DNA from: Leucobacter aridicollis | GTDB taxonomy: Bacteria; Actinomycetota; Actinomycetes; Actinomycetales; Microbacteriaceae | Length of the DNA: 64,000 nucleotides | Assembly: GCF_024399335.1 (NCBI RefSeq) | Contig: NZ_CP075339.1 | Location: forward strand, 1,612,001-1,676,000 | Direction: 5' to 3' | Shown: positions 16,398 through 26,479 of the stretch, piece after piece | Layout: every line of letters starts with the position of its first letter | Position numbering within the stretch: the first letter of the stretch is position 1 | Program-made: the position numbers and the translations under genes | The notes under the pieces: model-generated | What the model was told of the DNA's origin: nothing | Seen by the model: only the letters and a program-made list of their open reading frames with translations | Databases searched by the model: none

Positions 16398-16834
16398 TGG
16401 CTGCACTTGTCGTGGCCGTCGGCGGCGGGCTCGGCGCGGTACTGCGCTTCCTGCTTGATTCCTGGGTGACGCGGTCACTGTCGCGCTCGCAGAGGGGAGA
16501 CTCGCACGTGCGCGGGGGCCAGCGTTTCCCGTGGGGGATCACCGTGGTCAACCTCACCGGTTCTCTCACGCTTGGCGTGCTCGTCGGGTGGCTCGGACGT
16601 GACCTAGCGGACTCGGCCGCGGCGCACTCCGCGGGTCCGGCTGCGCTGCTGTGGCTGACCCTCGGAGTCGGGCTCCTCGGCGGGTTCACGACGATGAGCA
16701 CAGCGAGTCTCGACACGGTGCGCCTCGCGCAATCCGGGCGGATCGCAGCGGCCGCGGGCAACGCGCTCGGCACGCTCGGTGCCGGTGCGCTGCTCGCGGC
16801 CGCAGGGATCCTGATTGGGCAGGCGATCAGCTAG
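16397..16834 (+). CDS. crcB: Fluoride channel Fluc/CrcB, subunit 2
   Basis: Second Fluc subunit, 145 residues and four hydrophobic helices. It contains GGGLGAVLRFLLDSW (residues about 9-23), NLTGSLTLG (about 51-59) and LGGFTTMSTAS (about 95-105). It carries a polar insertion after helix 1 that the partner lacks. The ATG shares one base with the stop of the first crcB (TGATG), and a longer in-frame start would lie inside that gene. A fluoride riboswitch was looked for upstream of the GNAT gene and not recognised. Confidence 0.92.
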   Translation: MAALVVAVGGGLGAVLRFLLDSWVTRSLSRSQRGDSHVRGGQRFPWGITVVNLTGSLTLGVLVGWLGRDLADSAAAHSAGPAALLWLTLGVGLLGGFTTMSTASLDTVRLAQSGRIAAAAGNALGTLGAGALLAAAGILIGQAIS

Positions 16835-17690
16835 CGGTCACGGCCTGTGCCCACGTGGCAAGCGGCATCGGCGCGACACCGATTCGCGCCTCGGCGCTCG
16901 TCGCCGGATCAAAGGTGAAGTCGGCCTCGGCCCCGAGCGCAGTGTAGAGCCCGGCGACGCCCGCCGCGGCTCCCTCTCCGAGAAGCGGAGCAATGCTCGC
17001 GCCGAACGCTGCTGGCGTGACCGGCTCGAATCGCACCTCGCTGCCGAGCGCCGCCCCGAACGCGGCGGCGAGTTCTGGCCCGGTCACCGCTGGGACGTGG
17101 CCGACACGTACGACCCCGGTCACCGATGGGTCGCGAAGCAGCGCGGCAACGGCGGCTGCGACGTCCATGTGCGACGCCCACGACACCGCGAAGTCTGGGC
17201 GAACCGGGTAACGGAGCACGCCCTCCTCGCGCACGCCTGCCTGCACGTGGGGGAGCAGCAGGTTCTCGAGGAACAGCCGGGGCTCGACGACTGCCGTCGG
17301 GATCCCGGTCGCCGTCGCGCCAGCGATGAGCACTGCCAGCGACGAGTCGCTGGGGGCCTGCAGCGGGGTGCCCGGCGCGCTCACGATGCTGCCGCTCGTC
17401 GAGATGACGACCCGGCCGGGGCGCGCCGATTCGAGCGCAGCGATCGTGGCGTGAGCGATCCTGAGCCGCTCGTCCTCCGGCGCCATGGGCAGATGCACGA
17501 ACACTGCTTCCGCGTCCGCGTAGACCGCGGCGAGATCTGTCGCCGATGTGGCGTCGACCGCGAGCGCGCGTGCGCCGTCGACCTGCTTGCCGCCGCGGCT
17601 GAGAGCGATGGGCTGCTCGCCGAGAGCGGCGAGGGCAGCGACGACGGGGGAGCCTTGGGCGCCTGTTGCGCCGTGAATAACTGTTGTCAT
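16827..17690 (-). CDS. NmrA-like NAD(P)-binding protein
   Basis: Protein of 287 residues with an atypical short-chain reductase fold. It has the N-terminal dinucleotide motif IHGATGAQGSPVV (residues 5-17) and an FVHLPMAP segment near residue 68, as in NmrA/QOR2-like proteins that lack the YxxxK catalytic motif. These act as NADPH sensors or quinone/azo reductases. Divergent from an HxlR-type regulator across a clear inverted-repeat operator; homologous HxlR pairs often control redox or drug-responsive reductases. The last 8 nt overlap the convergent crcB. Confidence 0.82.
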   Translation of the reverse strand: MTTVIHGATGAQGSPVVAALAALGEQPIALSRGGKQVDGARALAVDATSATDLAAVYADAEAVFVHLPMAPEDERLRIAHATIAALESARPGRVVISTSGSIVSAPGTPLQAPSDSSLAVLIAGATATGIPTAVVEPRLFLENLLLPHVQAGVREEGVLRYPVRPDFAVSWASHMDVAAAVAALLRDPSVTGVVRVGHVPAVTGPELAAAFGAALGSEVRFEPVTPAAFGASIAPLLGEGAAAGVAGLYTALGAEADFTFDPATSAEARIGVAPMPLATWAQAVTAS

Positions 17691-17696
17691 GTTCCA

Positions 17697-17734
17697 ATAG
17701 TGCAGTCAATGCATCAGTTACATCAACTGCACTA
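17697..17734. promoter_or_regulatory. HxlR operator overlapping the NmrA-like gene promoter
   Basis: A perfect 9-bp inverted repeat has arms TAGTGCAGT (17698-17706) and ACTGCACTA (17726-17734). It lies in the spacer between the divergent NmrA-like and HxlR genes. On the minus strand CACTAT (17697-17702) stands 6 nt before the NmrA-like ATG and is part of the left arm, so a bound regulator would block that start site. Confidence 0.75.
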
Positions 17735-17745
17735 ATGGGAGTAGG

Positions 17746-18081
17746 GTGAAACTCATGGAAACTGAACTTCCGGAGTGCGGCGTCGCCAGATTTCTCGTGC
17801 TGCTCGAGGGGCCGTGGGCGACACTCATTGTTCGCGAGCTGCTGCGCGGGCCGCTCCGATTTGGCGAGCTGCGCGAGTCGCTGCCCGGCATTAGCCCACA
17901 CACGCTCACGAGTCGGCTGCGGCAGTTCGAGACGCACGGGCTCGTCACCCGCACCGTGTACGCCGAGGTTCCGCCGCGCGTCGAGTACGAGCTGACGCCG
18001 TTGGGTCAACAGCTGCGCACCGTGCTCGACGCGATGGCGGAGTGGGCGCTGAGCGTGCCTGCGGCGGGACAGACCCGATGA
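17746..18081 (+). CDS. HxlR-family winged-helix regulator
   Basis: Regulator of about 110 residues made up almost wholly of one HxlR/MarR-like winged HTH. It includes LEGPWATLIVRELLRGPLRF, GELRESLPGISPHTLTSRLR and the wing EVPPRVEYELTPLGQQL. The conserved cysteine of many redox-sensing HxlR proteins is present near the N terminus (ELPECGV). Start is either GTG 17746 (GGGAG upstream) or ATG 17755; both keep the domain. The stop overlaps ATG 18078 of the disrupted gamma-glutamyltransferase gene, suggesting co-transcription. Confidence 0.88.
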   Translation: MKLMETELPECGVARFLVLLEGPWATLIVRELLRGPLRFGELRESLPGISPHTLTSRLRQFETHGLVTRTVYAEVPPRVEYELTPLGQQLRTVLDAMAEWALSVPAAGQTR

Positions 18082-19942
18082 CACCGCCCGTTGCGGTTGA
18101 GAAAGTGAGCCCTATGCCATTCACCCCGCCACCCGCATTCACAACACGGCCGACGCTTCAAGGCACCTTCGGCATGAGCGCGTCCACGCACTGGCTCGCG
18201 ACCGCGAGCGCCCAGGCGGTGCTCGAGCGTGGTGGAAATGCGTTCGATGCGGCCGTCGCCGGAGCCTTTGTGCTGCACGTTGTCGAGCCGCATCTCAATG
18301 GTCCTGGTGGCGATATGACCGGTATCATTCATGCCGCAGGTTCGAGCGGTCCGAGAGTGGTCATGGGGCAGGGGAGCGCCCCTGCTGGGGCCACTGTCAA
18401 GCACTTCCTCGAAGCTGGCCTAGAGCTCGTTCCAGGATCCGGCGCGCTAGCCACCGCGGTGCCGGCCGCGGTCGACGCCTGGCTGCTGCTGCTCGCGGAG
18501 TACGGCACGTGGGAGCTGGCGGACGTCCTCGAGTTCGCGATTGGATATGCCAGGGAGGGGCACCAAGCCCTACCACGTATGAGCACGACGATTGAGAGCG
18601 TGAGGGAACTGTTCGTCGAGCACTGGCCGACCTCCGCGGAGCTCTGGCTCGTTGACGGGAAGGCACCTGCGCCCGGCACGATCCTCACGAACGATGCCTA
18701 CGCACGGACGCTCGACAGGCTCGTTGCTGCTGGAGCTGAGTTGCCGGGCGGCGGCGACAGGGTTGCTCGGATTGAAGCAGCTCGCCACGCGTGGTCCGAC
18801 GGCTTCGTCGCCGAAGCCGCTGCCGAGTTTGTTCGCGGTCCGCATCGCCACGCTTCGGGCACCGACCACGCCGGCGTGATCGCTCGCGAGGACTTCGCGG
18901 GCTTCCGGGCGAGCACCGAGGAAGCCGTCACGCTCGAGTTTCGCGGCGCCACGATCGCGAAGACCGGGGCATGGGGATAGGGGCCTGGGGACAGGGGCCT
19001 GCGTTGCTCCAGACGCTTCAGATACTGTCAGGCTTTGCCGATCATGAGATCGACCCCTCGACGGCCGACGGAGCACACCGCATCATCGAAGCCCAGAAGC
19101 TCGCCTATGCCGACCGCGAGGCGTACTATGGCGACCACGAGGTCCCCCTTGACGTGCTGCTGTCGGAGGAATACGCCGCAGAGCGCCGCTCCTTGATTGG
19201 CGAACGCGCGTCAACCGAGTTTCGGCCGGGCACGATACCGGGTCACACGCCATTCCTGCCGCCCCTCCGCACGAAGTACCGGCCTCCGGCGCTCGCTGCT
19301 GGCGATGCCGCTGTTGGCGTAGGCGAGCCCACCGTCACGAACGTGGGAGTGACCAGAGGCGACACGTGCCACATCGACGTCGTCGATCGTTGGGGAAACA
19401 TGGTGGCTGCGACGCCCTCTGGCGGATGGCTGCAGTCGTCGCCCGCGATCCCGGAGCTTGGCTTCTGCCTCGGGTCCCGCCTGCAAATGACGTGGCTTGA
19501 GCCAGGCGGGCCGTCGACGCTGACGCCGGGCAAACGCCCCCGGACAACGCTCACTCCGACGCTCGTGTTGCGCGACGGCGAGCCCGTCCTTGCTCTCGGT
19601 TCGCCCGGCGGAGACCAGCAGGATCAGTGGCAGCTGCTGTTCCTGCTGCGCGTGCTCGTCGGTGGCTACACCGAGCAAGAGGCGATCGACGCTCCGGCGC
19701 TGCACACGACCGCAGTACCCGAATCGTTCTGGCCGCGCACCTGGACCCCGGCCGGCGTAGTCGTTGAAGATCGACTTGGCGACGACGTTATCGAAGCACT
19801 CGAGGCCCGGGGTCACCGAATTACGCGGGCGGGGGACTGGTCACTCGGTCGCCTCTCGTGCGTCGGCCGGGACCCGCAGACGGGTACGCTCTCCGCCGCA
19901 GCGAACGCTCGTGGAGCGCAAGGGTACGCGGCTGGTCGATAG
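18078..19942 (+). pseudogene. ggt: Gamma-glutamyltransferase gene disrupted by a 14-bp tandem duplication
   Basis: The N-terminal part (18078-18980) and C-terminal part (from about 18970 to 19942) encode one gamma-glutamyltranspeptidase-like Ntn-hydrolase in two frames. The first part has NAFDAAVAGAFVLHVVEPHLNGPGGDM. The second has GDTCHIDVVDRWGNMV with the candidate autoprocessing Thr, then SPGGDQQDQWQLLF. Frame 1 ends at TAG in AKTGAWG. There TGGGGATAGGGGCC (18972-18985) is followed directly by TGGGGACAGGGGCC (18986-18999). Removing the first copy restores AWGQGPALLQTL in one frame of about 610-620 residues. Start is ATG 18078, which overlaps the HxlR stop, or ATG 18114. The gene would be inactive as it stands. 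Confidence 0.88.
18972..18999 (+). repeat. 14-bp tandem duplication inside ggt
   Basis: Two adjacent copies of TGGGGAyAGGGGCC, differing by one base (T in copy 1, C in copy 2). The extra 14 bp shift the frame, and the T creates the in-frame TAG. Confidence 0.92.
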
Positions 19943-19968
19943 CTCGGAGTGAGTCGCCAGAAGCGGCT

Positions 19969-20208
19969 GATGGAGTCCAACGCGTTGAGATACGCCCCGA
20001 ACGCGATTCGGTGTGGCTCACTCAACAACAGATTCCCGAACTGCTCGGAACGACTCGAAAAGACATCACGATTCACCTGCGCAAGGTGTGACTGGAGGAG
20101 GCGCGCGACAAAGCGTCAAGCTGCAAGGAGTCCTTACCGGTCCGAAGTGAAGACTGTCGGACGGCGAACTCGTCGCAGTCTCACATGTGGGCCTCAGGTT
20201 GCCCCTGA
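19969..20208 (+). pseudogene. RhuM-family gene remnant
   Basis: In one frame this stretch reads DGVQRVEIRPERDSVWLTQQ, continuing to LGTTRKDITIHLRKV. That matches the N terminus of RhuM/Fic-associated proteins, whose usual form is VWLTQ-QMAELFGTT--NI--H. A TGA interrupts at 20089-20091. The same frame then continues with ASSCKESLPVRSED, still RhuM-like, before decaying into an unrelated sequence. No start codon, partner or remainder of the gene is present. RhuM genes are common in genomic and defence islands, so this supports past insertion near the Jet locus. Confidence 0.6.
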
Positions 20209-20351
20209 AGCTCGGTGACAAACACTAGCGCGGGCGAGCAAACAGCAGCCAGAATGATAAAAGGTCAGAGTCGTTCCAATTGTCACCGCTTGGTCTTGGC
20301 TGTGGAAGACTACCTCTCAGGAAATGGTGCCTCTGCTGTGGAATGGGGAAC
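20209..20351. other. Spacer without recognisable gene
   Basis: Sequence between the rhuM remnant and the small membrane ORF. Its base composition looks lower in GC than its neighbours. No RNA gene, terminator or repeat was seen. Confidence 0.4.
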
Positions 20352-20747
20352 ATGGTGTGTGAATGCAAGAGCGAGACTCCCGTCAACGTGCGATCCGTCA
20401 ACGCCTTCATGTTTCAGGCCTTGAGCAACGCAGCCGGAGTGTTTATTGCCGGTACTCCAGTCTTCATCTATGCAGTCGCGAGCGGGGCAAAGGATGACGA
20501 GATGTACGCCCAAGTGGCAATAGGTGCGCTCATTGTGGTTGCCGCTCTGCTGGCGTTGTGGGGCGCACGGGCGATTGCGGGCCGACTTCCCGCAAGTTCG
20601 TCGGCCAACACGGCTGATTCCGGCGACGCGAGCTTGGCGCATCACGATGACGAGGGTTCGGTGACTTTCGAGGTGGCACTGACCGCGATTCCCGTGGTGG
20701 GGATCTTGTTTGGCGTTGCGTGGATGGTTGCCCAAATCTGGAGATGA
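20352..20747 (+). CDS. Small membrane protein, unknown function
   Basis: ORF of about 131 residues with three hydrophobic stretches: residues about 21-43 (ALSNAAGVFIAGTPVFIYAV), 55-75 (VAIGALIVVAALLALWG) and 105-128 (VALTAIPVVGILFGVAWMVA). A polar loop rich in Ser, Asp and His separates segments 2 and 3. I do not recognise the family. ATG 20352 is preferred because GGGG lies 4-7 nt upstream; ATG 20343 and a GTG at 20355 are alternatives. The region is less GC-rich than the core genes and sits between a rhuM remnant and jetABC, so it may be part of an acquired segment. Confidence 0.5.
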   Translation: MVCECKSETPVNVRSVNAFMFQALSNAAGVFIAGTPVFIYAVASGAKDDEMYAQVAIGALIVVAALLALWGARAIAGRLPASSSANTADSGDASLAHHDDEGSVTFEVALTAIPVVGILFGVAWMVAQIWR

Positions 20748-20854
20748 CTCGAATAAGCGCCGGAGGCCTCCTATTCCTGCTGTCGATCATGCACCAGGCC
20801 TGTGTCGGCTCGATTGCGCGGTGGCGACTGTCAATGGAGCGTCGTGCCCAGCGG

Positions 20855-20860
20855 TATCCT
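20855..20860 (+). promoter_or_regulatory. -10 element of jetA, leaderless
   Basis: TATCCT, 6 nt before the GTG start at 20867. No good ribosome-binding site precedes that GTG, which fits leaderless initiation of the jetABC operon. Confidence 0.5.
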
Positions 20861-20866
20861 TGGTAA

Positions 20867-22369
20867 GTGACAAGCTCTCGTTCAGAAATCGCCTTCCAGC
20901 GTGCGCTGGTGGCCTTCAAGAACCCGACGCTCGATCTGCTCCACGGGAGGTATGCGCCGTTCGTCGTTTCGGTTCTCTCCGGGATGTTCACGGCTGAGCG
21001 GCCATCAGTGCCGATCTCTGACGCCCACGTTGAGGTCGGTAATTTTGTCGACGAGCTTCGGGCAGCGGGCTACGACGCCGACGAGCGTCGGCTCCCCAGC
21101 GGATCCGGCCGCGACATCTGCAGGTATTGGGCGCGAGTCGGATGGCTCGTTCCGCAGATCCAAGACGGCGTCGAGCTGTATAGGCTCTCGGCTCAGGCAG
21201 TCGGAGCGCTTGAGATCGCTGGGCGCGCGGGTGGCGGCAGTGCGAAGGTGTCGCGCTCGCGCGTGCGAACGCTGCTTGAGTCTGTCGAGCAGCTCACCCA
21301 GAGCGCAGAGACTGACCCCGCGAAACGCATCGAGCGGCTCCGCGCCGAAAGGGCCGAGATCGACGCCGAGCTCGCCAGCCTGGAAGATGACGACGACTCC
21401 TATACGCCCATCGACGACGAGCAGTTGCTCGAGGACACGGAGAACGTGCTGCACCTCGCGCGCGAGCTGCCCGCCGACTTTGTGCGCGTCGCAGAGTCGA
21501 TCAACGCGATGCAGCGTGACGTCATCGCCGAGCTTCGGCGTGACGAGCGCCCAACAGGCGACGTACTGCGGGAGTACCTGCAGCGCGGAGAGCACGTCAT
21601 GGACGCCACGCCAGAAGGGCGCGCCTTCGCCGGCGCCCTGAAACTCATCGGTGACCCCGTGCACATTGAGGAGCTCACCGATCAACTGCAGTCGATCCTT
21701 GGCAGGCCGTTCGCGCGGCTCATGAGTGCCGAGCAGCGATCAGACCTCCGCGCGATCGCGAAGCGGGTGGAGCAGGGCGTCGAAGAGGTGTTGGCCGCAC
21801 AGCGCCGGGCCTCTCACATCATCACGACACAGGTGCGCACGCACGATCCGATTCGCGATCGTGAGGTCGACAGCCTGTTGCGTAGCGTGATGGCGGGGTT
21901 GCAAGCCTGGGTTCCCGAGTCGAACGCCAGAGACCGCGTCGAGCCGCTTCGCGCGTTGCCCAGCGCTGGAATCCACCACCTTCGCCAGACTGTCAGTGAT
22001 CCGCGGCCACCAAACGTGCCCGCGCCGCTCAGCGAGGCCGCGGAGGCGCGAAGTTCCGCTGAGTTCGTCGACGCCGACACGCGTGCGTGGGGTGGACCCA
22101 ACTACGTTGAGCTCGAGGCTTACGTTGCGGGCCTTCCCGGCAAGGACTTCGACCTTGCCGAAGCGTTCGACAGTATTGGCGATGACGCGACGCGCCGGCC
22201 AGCCGATCTGCTCGGAATGCTTGAGCTCGCGCATCGCGCGGGCATGACTGAGGGGGAGCGGGTCTCGACTGTCGAGGCCATTCGCCCAGACGGCACGGCG
22301 CGGAAGTTCGCGTTCGCCGCCGTTACCGCCCGCACGGGACGCGACAACCCCAAGAGTGAAACCGAATGA
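20867..22369 (+). CDS. jetA: JetA/MksF, kleisin-like subunit (DUF3375) of a Wadjet-type complex
   Basis: Protein of 500 residues assigned to DUF3375. The N-terminal segment ([20 protein letters not shown], then [18 protein letters not shown]) matches the family opening. A charged helical region with coiled-coil character ([20 protein letters not shown], about residues 150-175) is followed by the conserved DFVRVAESI and [14 protein letters not shown] blocks. In Wadjet/MksBEFG complexes this subunit bridges the SMC heads. The GTG start has no SD but a -10 6 nt upstream. Its stop overlaps jetB by 4 nt. Confidence 0.85.
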   Translation: MTSSRSEIAFQRALVAFKNPTLDLLHGRYAPFVVSVLSGMFTAERPSVPISDAHVEVGNFVDELRAAGYDADERRLPSGSGRDICRYWARVGWLVPQIQDGVELYRLSAQAVGALEIAGRAGGGSAKVSRSRVRTLLESVEQLTQSAETDPAKRIERLRAERAEIDAELASLEDDDDSYTPIDDEQLLEDTENVLHLARELPADFVRVAESINAMQRDVIAELRRDERPTGDVLREYLQRGEHVMDATPEGRAFAGALKLIGDPVHIEELTDQLQSILGRPFARLMSAEQRSDLRAIAKRVEQGVEEVLAAQRRASHIITTQVRTHDPIRDREVDSLLRSVMAGLQAWVPESNARDRVEPLRALPSAGIHHLRQTVSDPRPPNVPAPLSEAAEARSSAEFVDADTRAWGGPNYVELEAYVAGLPGKDFDLAEAFDSIGDDATRRPADLLGMLELAHRAGMTEGERVSTVEAIRPDGTARKFAFAAVTARTGRDNPKSETE

Positions 22370-23088
22370 GTGAGATGCCAGAGCCAGCCGAGACGATCAG
22401 TTCAGACGAGATGCCTGACGCCGAGATGCCTGACCTCGGCGACGGTTTCGTCGCACCAGCGCCGATGGAGCGTGACCGCGAGGAGTACTTTGCGGGGGAC
22501 CGCGGGGTGCTCGACCCTGCAGTTCGGCGCGTGCTTGTGCGAATTCTGCAACGCCGAGTGCTCTTCGCAGACAAGCACAAGGAGGACTGGTCGGTGCTGC
22601 TCGAGAACCATCAGGTCATCGAGTCGCGTCTGCACGATTTGTTCATCAGGCTCATCGTTGACCCTGAGCGCGGCGTCGCCTACAAGCAGCAGGTCCGCTC
22701 CGAGGAGCTCGAGGTGCCCGTGCTGTTGCGCGACGAGGCCTACAACCGCGCTGAGACGCTCGTGCTCGTCTACCTTCGCACGGTCTACCAGCGCGAGTCG
22801 ACCGCGGGTGAACCCGCGGTGCGTATCGACGTCGAGGAGATCGAGCAGACGGTGCTCAGCTACTTCACCGACAGCGACGGAAATACGGCAGCACGCCAGA
22901 AGACGGTCGAGAAGGCACTGAACCGGCTTCGCAACGAAGGCATTATCGACGAAGAGTCCGAGGGGCGCTACCGGGTCACCCCGCTCGTCGAGGTTGTGCT
23001 GAGCGCTGACCGCCTCGGTGAGCTGCAGCGGTGGCTCAAGGAGCAGGTCGCTGACACCGCCGACAAGAACGAGGAATCCGCATCATGA
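22366..23088 (+). CDS. jetB: JetB/MksE (DUF4194) of a Wadjet-type complex
   Basis: Protein of 240 residues, assigned to DUF4194. An acidic N-terminal tail (residues 1-40, with repeats of EMPDAEMPD type) precedes winged-helix-like domains: [34 protein letters not shown] and [20 protein letters not shown]. It is the KITE-like partner of JetA. Overlaps of 4 nt with both jetA and jetC show one tightly coupled operon. Confidence 0.85.
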   Translation: MSEMPEPAETISSDEMPDAEMPDLGDGFVAPAPMERDREEYFAGDRGVLDPAVRRVLVRILQRRVLFADKHKEDWSVLLENHQVIESRLHDLFIRLIVDPERGVAYKQQVRSEELEVPVLLRDEAYNRAETLVLVYLRTVYQRESTAGEPAVRIDVEEIEQTVLSYFTDSDGNTAARQKTVEKALNRLRNEGIIDEESEGRYRVTPLVEVVLSADRLGELQRWLKEQVADTADKNEESAS

Positions 23089-26000
23089 CCATGCTCGACA
23101 CGCTTTTTGGCCTCATCCCCGCCGAGTCGCGCGGCCAGCAGTGGGTTGCAGACGAGCTCCAGCTCGTGAACTGGGGCGGCTACGACGGCGCACACAGGGT
23201 GCGGTTCTCACCGCGCGCGACGCTGTTGTGTGGCGGGTCAGGATCCGGTAAGTCCACGCTCATGGACGCCTACATCGCGCTCATGATGCCGCATACGACA
23301 CCGTTCAATGGCGCCTCAAACGGCGGCGTCTCGGGTCGTTCGCGAGGCGAGGAGCAGCGCAATATCCTGTCCTACGGCCGCGGCAAGCTCGACGAGTCGC
23401 GCACCGATGCGGGGACGCAGGTGCGCGTGCTGCGCGGGGACGGCGAGGACACGTGGACTGCGATCGCGGCCACCTGGCTCGATCACGACGGTTCGCGATT
23501 CACCGCGTTGCGAGCCTGGTACATTCCGGCGACCGCGCGAATCATCGAGGACACGGTCCGGGTTCGCGCAACTGTCGACGGGACTTTCGACCTTGGCGCC
23601 CTTGAGGCAGCGGCGGCTCAGCGGCTGAGCGACGCCGCTGTTCGGGCGGCCGGGCTCGAGACGTACTCGACCGACCGAGAGTTCTCGGCGAAGATCCACT
23701 CGGTGCTCGGCATCGGCGCCTCAGGCGCCGGGGCGAAGGCGATGAGCCTGCTTGCGCGCATCCAGGCGGGACAGCAGATCACGACAGTCGACGAGTTGTA
23801 CAAGCGGATGGTGCTCGAAGAACCCGAGACGCTCGCGACTGCCGACGCTGTCGTCGAGCACTTTGACGAGCTTGAGAGCACGCGCATGCGCATGGTCACC
23901 GCGCAGCGGCAGGTGCGCGCCCTGCGGCCGATCCGCGACATGCGGGGCCGGATCCTCGCCGCAGCGGATCAGCTGCGCCTCATCGACGACATTGGCCGAT
24001 TCGACGACCCAGACTCACTCTCGGCGCTCTGGCGGACCGGGCGCAGGCTCGAGCTCCTGCGCGACGTCGAAGCCGAGTTGCGGCAGGACAAGGCCGCGGC
24101 CGACACTGAGGTGCGCACACAGCAGGCGCTGGCGGCGGCGGCTGAAGCTGAACGCGAGGGTCTCGTCGAGGTGCTCCGAAACTCCGGCGGCGACCAGATC
24201 GAACGTGCCGAGCGTGATCTCTCGATCATTGAGAAGCAGCTCGAGGTAGTGAGCGCCTCGCGCCGCAGGTTCGACGAGGCAATCGCTCCGATCGGTGAAG
24301 ACGCGAGCACGGAGAAAGCATTCAGGCAGCTCATCGGCCGTGCCCAGGCCGCGCTCGCCGACCCGCACGCGAAGGCCGCGGTGCGCGACGCCTACGCCGA
24401 CGCCCGGGGCAAGACGAACGCGCTGCGCGAGCAGGTCTCCGACCTCGCGAAGGAGAGCGGCCGCGCCGAGTCGCTCCGCGGAAACATTCCCGGTCATCTC
24501 CACGAGGCCCGCGAGCTGCTTGCCAGCGCAGCGGGGATCCCAATTGAGGAGCTGCCGTTCGTTGGTGAGCTCATCGAGGTTCGCACCGAATTTGAGCCGT
24601 GGCGCCAAGCGTTCAACCTCGCCCTCGGCGGGTTCGCCACGACGCTGCTCATCGACACCGCGAACCTCGGCAGGTTTCGGCAGGCAATCAACGAGGTGCG
24701 GCTCCCGATGCGTCTGCGCTACGAGGGCGCCCACACCGATCGCGGCTGGCATGCGCGGCTCGACTCCGCGAAACTCCCCGGCAGGCTTGAATTCCGTGAC
24801 ACCCCGTTCACTGGGTGGCTGATGGACAGGCTCGAGGAGCAGTTCGGCTTCGTCTGCGTTGACACCGCCGCGGCTCTCTCGGAACACCGCATGGCGCTGA
24901 GCATCAGCGGGCAGATGTCGCAGGGTTCCCGCGGGGCCCACGGTGGCCACGGCCGCGCGAACGTGCTCGGCTTCTCAAACCAGCGCAGGCTCGACGACCT
25001 CGCGGGTCAGGCGGGCGACCTCTCGGCGCGGCTCACCGCGGCGACGAAAGCCGAGAAGGAGGCTGCTGCAGCCCTCGACGCGCTCGATGCGCGACACGCA
25101 GCCTACGCGAAGATCAGTGACCTCACGTGGGATCAGGTCGACGTGGCGACGCTTGAAACGCAGCGCGACAAATGGCTTGCGCTCGTTGCAGAGCTCGTGT
25201 CGGGGAACCCCAAGCTTGAGCCGCTGAAGGCCCAGATCGGCCAACTCAAGCAGAAGCTCGCCGACCTGCAAAAGGCGCTCGGCCGCGCCGAAGCGCGTCA
25301 GGAGAAGATCGCCACAGATTGGGCCCACATCACCGACGAGGTTGACGAGGCGCAGCGCGCCGTCGACGACGCTGAGGACGCGGAGCGCCGACTCGATCCT
25401 GATCAGCTCGCCTACCTCGACGAGCGATTCGACAGCCCGGCGGGTGCGCCCGCACGCAGCAAGCTTGAGGCCCTCGCCAGGTTCGACGCGGCCCTCGACA
25501 GTGCGTCGCGCCTGCTGCGGGAGGACCAAGCCGCCGCGCAGCTCACGCTCGAGGAACAGCGGCTGCACCTGAAGCGAGCTCTCGAGGCGTTCCTCGAAAG
25601 CTGGCCGAACCCGAACCTCCGCGCCGACCCAGATTCGTCGCTCGCCGACTTCGAGCGGATTCTCTCGGAGCTTGAGACGAGCGGACTCCACGAGCTCGAA
25701 GCCGAGTGGAAGCAGAGCCTGCTGAAGCTGTCGGGCAACGACCTGACAAACCTCGACTCGATGCTCAGCCGTGCGCTTCGTGAAATCAGGGAACGCATCG
25801 AGCCCATCAACCGCATCATGCAGGATCTGCCGTTCTACGACGATGAGCACCGGCTGCAGATCACACCGCGTGAGAATCAGTCGGAGGCGAGGCGCAGGTT
25901 CCGCGCCGAGCTGCGCGAAGTCCGCGCGCTCATTAGCGAAGCGAAGTCGGATGAGGATCGCGCGGAGGCGTACGAGCGGATGAAGAAGTTCATCGGTAGG

Positions 26001-26441
26001 ATCAGGCGTTCGGCCCCCGACTTCGCGGAACTCGTCGACGTGCGCAACCACGTACGCGTGAGCGCCGAGAAGGTGCACGCAGTGACGAAACAGCACGCGG
26101 CGCTGTACGACCACATCGGCGAGAAATCTGGTGGCGAGTCGCAGGAGCTCATCGCCTTCATCGTCGGTGCTGCGCTACGGTACCAGCTCGGCGACGCCGA
26201 CGCCGAGCGGCCACGCTACGCGCCCGTCTTCCTCGACGAGGCCCTGATTAAGGCCGACGCACACTTCACGAAGCGCGCGATCGGGGCGTGGCGGGGACTC
26301 GGCTTCCAGCTCGTCATCGGAGCCCCGAACGACAAGTACAGCGCGATTGAACCGCACGTCGACGTCGAGTACGACATCTTGAAAGACACGACCGGGAGGT
26401 CGTGGGCGAAGCCGAAGGTGGGGCTGCCGGAGGCCCGGTAG
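23085..26441 (+). CDS. jetC: JetC/MksB, SMC-like ATPase of a Wadjet-type complex
   Basis: Large ATPase of 1118 residues. Walker [10 protein letters not shown] is at about residues 49-57. Two long coiled-coil arms (about 240-480 and 640-960) flank a hinge-like region (about 490-640, [20 protein letters not shown]). The signature [11 protein letters not shown] lies near residue 1015 and Walker [12 protein letters not shown] near 1048. In plasmid-defence Wadjet systems this motor loads on circular DNA for cleavage by JetD. Here no jetD follows: the next gene is pdxY on the other strand, 38 bp away. The gene could therefore serve a condensin-like role, or the locus may have lost its nuclease. Confidence 0.87.
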   Translation: MTMLDTLFGLIPAESRGQQWVADELQLVNWGGYDGAHRVRFSPRATLLCGGSGSGKSTLMDAYIALMMPHTTPFNGASNGGVSGRSRGEEQRNILSYGRGKLDESRTDAGTQVRVLRGDGEDTWTAIAATWLDHDGSRFTALRAWYIPATARIIEDTVRVRATVDGTFDLGALEAAAAQRLSDAAVRAAGLETYSTDREFSAKIHSVLGIGASGAGAKAMSLLARIQAGQQITTVDELYKRMVLEEPETLATADAVVEHFDELESTRMRMVTAQRQVRALRPIRDMRGRILAAADQLRLIDDIGRFDDPDSLSALWRTGRRLELLRDVEAELRQDKAAADTEVRTQQALAAAAEAEREGLVEVLRNSGGDQIERAERDLSIIEKQLEVVSASRRRFDEAIAPIGEDASTEKAFRQLIGRAQAALADPHAKAAVRDAYADARGKTNALREQVSDLAKESGRAESLRGNIPGHLHEARELLASAAGIPIEELPFVGELIEVRTEFEPWRQAFNLALGGFATTLLIDTANLGRFRQAINEVRLPMRLRYEGAHTDRGWHARLDSAKLPGRLEFRDTPFTGWLMDRLEEQFGFVCVDTAAALSEHRMALSISGQMSQGSRGAHGGHGRANVLGFSNQRRLDDLAGQAGDLSARLTAATKAEKEAAAALDALDARHAAYAKISDLTWDQVDVATLETQRDKWLALVAELVSGNPKLEPLKAQIGQLKQKLADLQKALGRAEARQEKIATDWAHITDEVDEAQRAVDDAEDAERRLDPDQLAYLDERFDSPAGAPARSKLEALARFDAALDSASRLLREDQAAAQLTLEEQRLHLKRALEAFLESWPNPNLRADPDSSLADFERILSELETSGLHELEAEWKQSLLKLSGNDLTNLDSMLSRALREIRERIEPINRIMQDLPFYDDEHRLQITPRENQSEARRRFRAELREVRALISEAKSDEDRAEAYERMKKFIGRIRRSAPDFAELVDVRNHVRVSAEKVHAVTKQHAALYDHIGEKSGGESQELIAFIVGAALRYQLGDADAERPRYAPVFLDEALIKADAHFTKRAIGAWRGLGFQLVIGAPNDKYSAIEPHVDVEYDILKDTTGRSWAKPKVGLPEAR

Positions 26442-26468
26442 CCCGGTAGCTCTGGTAGCTCCGGTAGA
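26434..26468 (+). repeat. Short degenerate tandem repeat at the jetC stop
   Basis: Four copies of an 8-9 bp unit ending in GGTAG (CCCGGTAG, CCCGGTAG, CTCTGGTAG, CTCCGGTAG). It begins inside the last jetC codons and fills much of the 38-bp gap to pdxY. Confidence 0.6.
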
Positions 26469-26479
26469 CCTGAGGATGG

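Noticed and set aside
26442..26479. Truncated jetD between jetC and pdxY
   Set aside because: The gap is 38 bp of short GGTAG repeats and has no coding potential.
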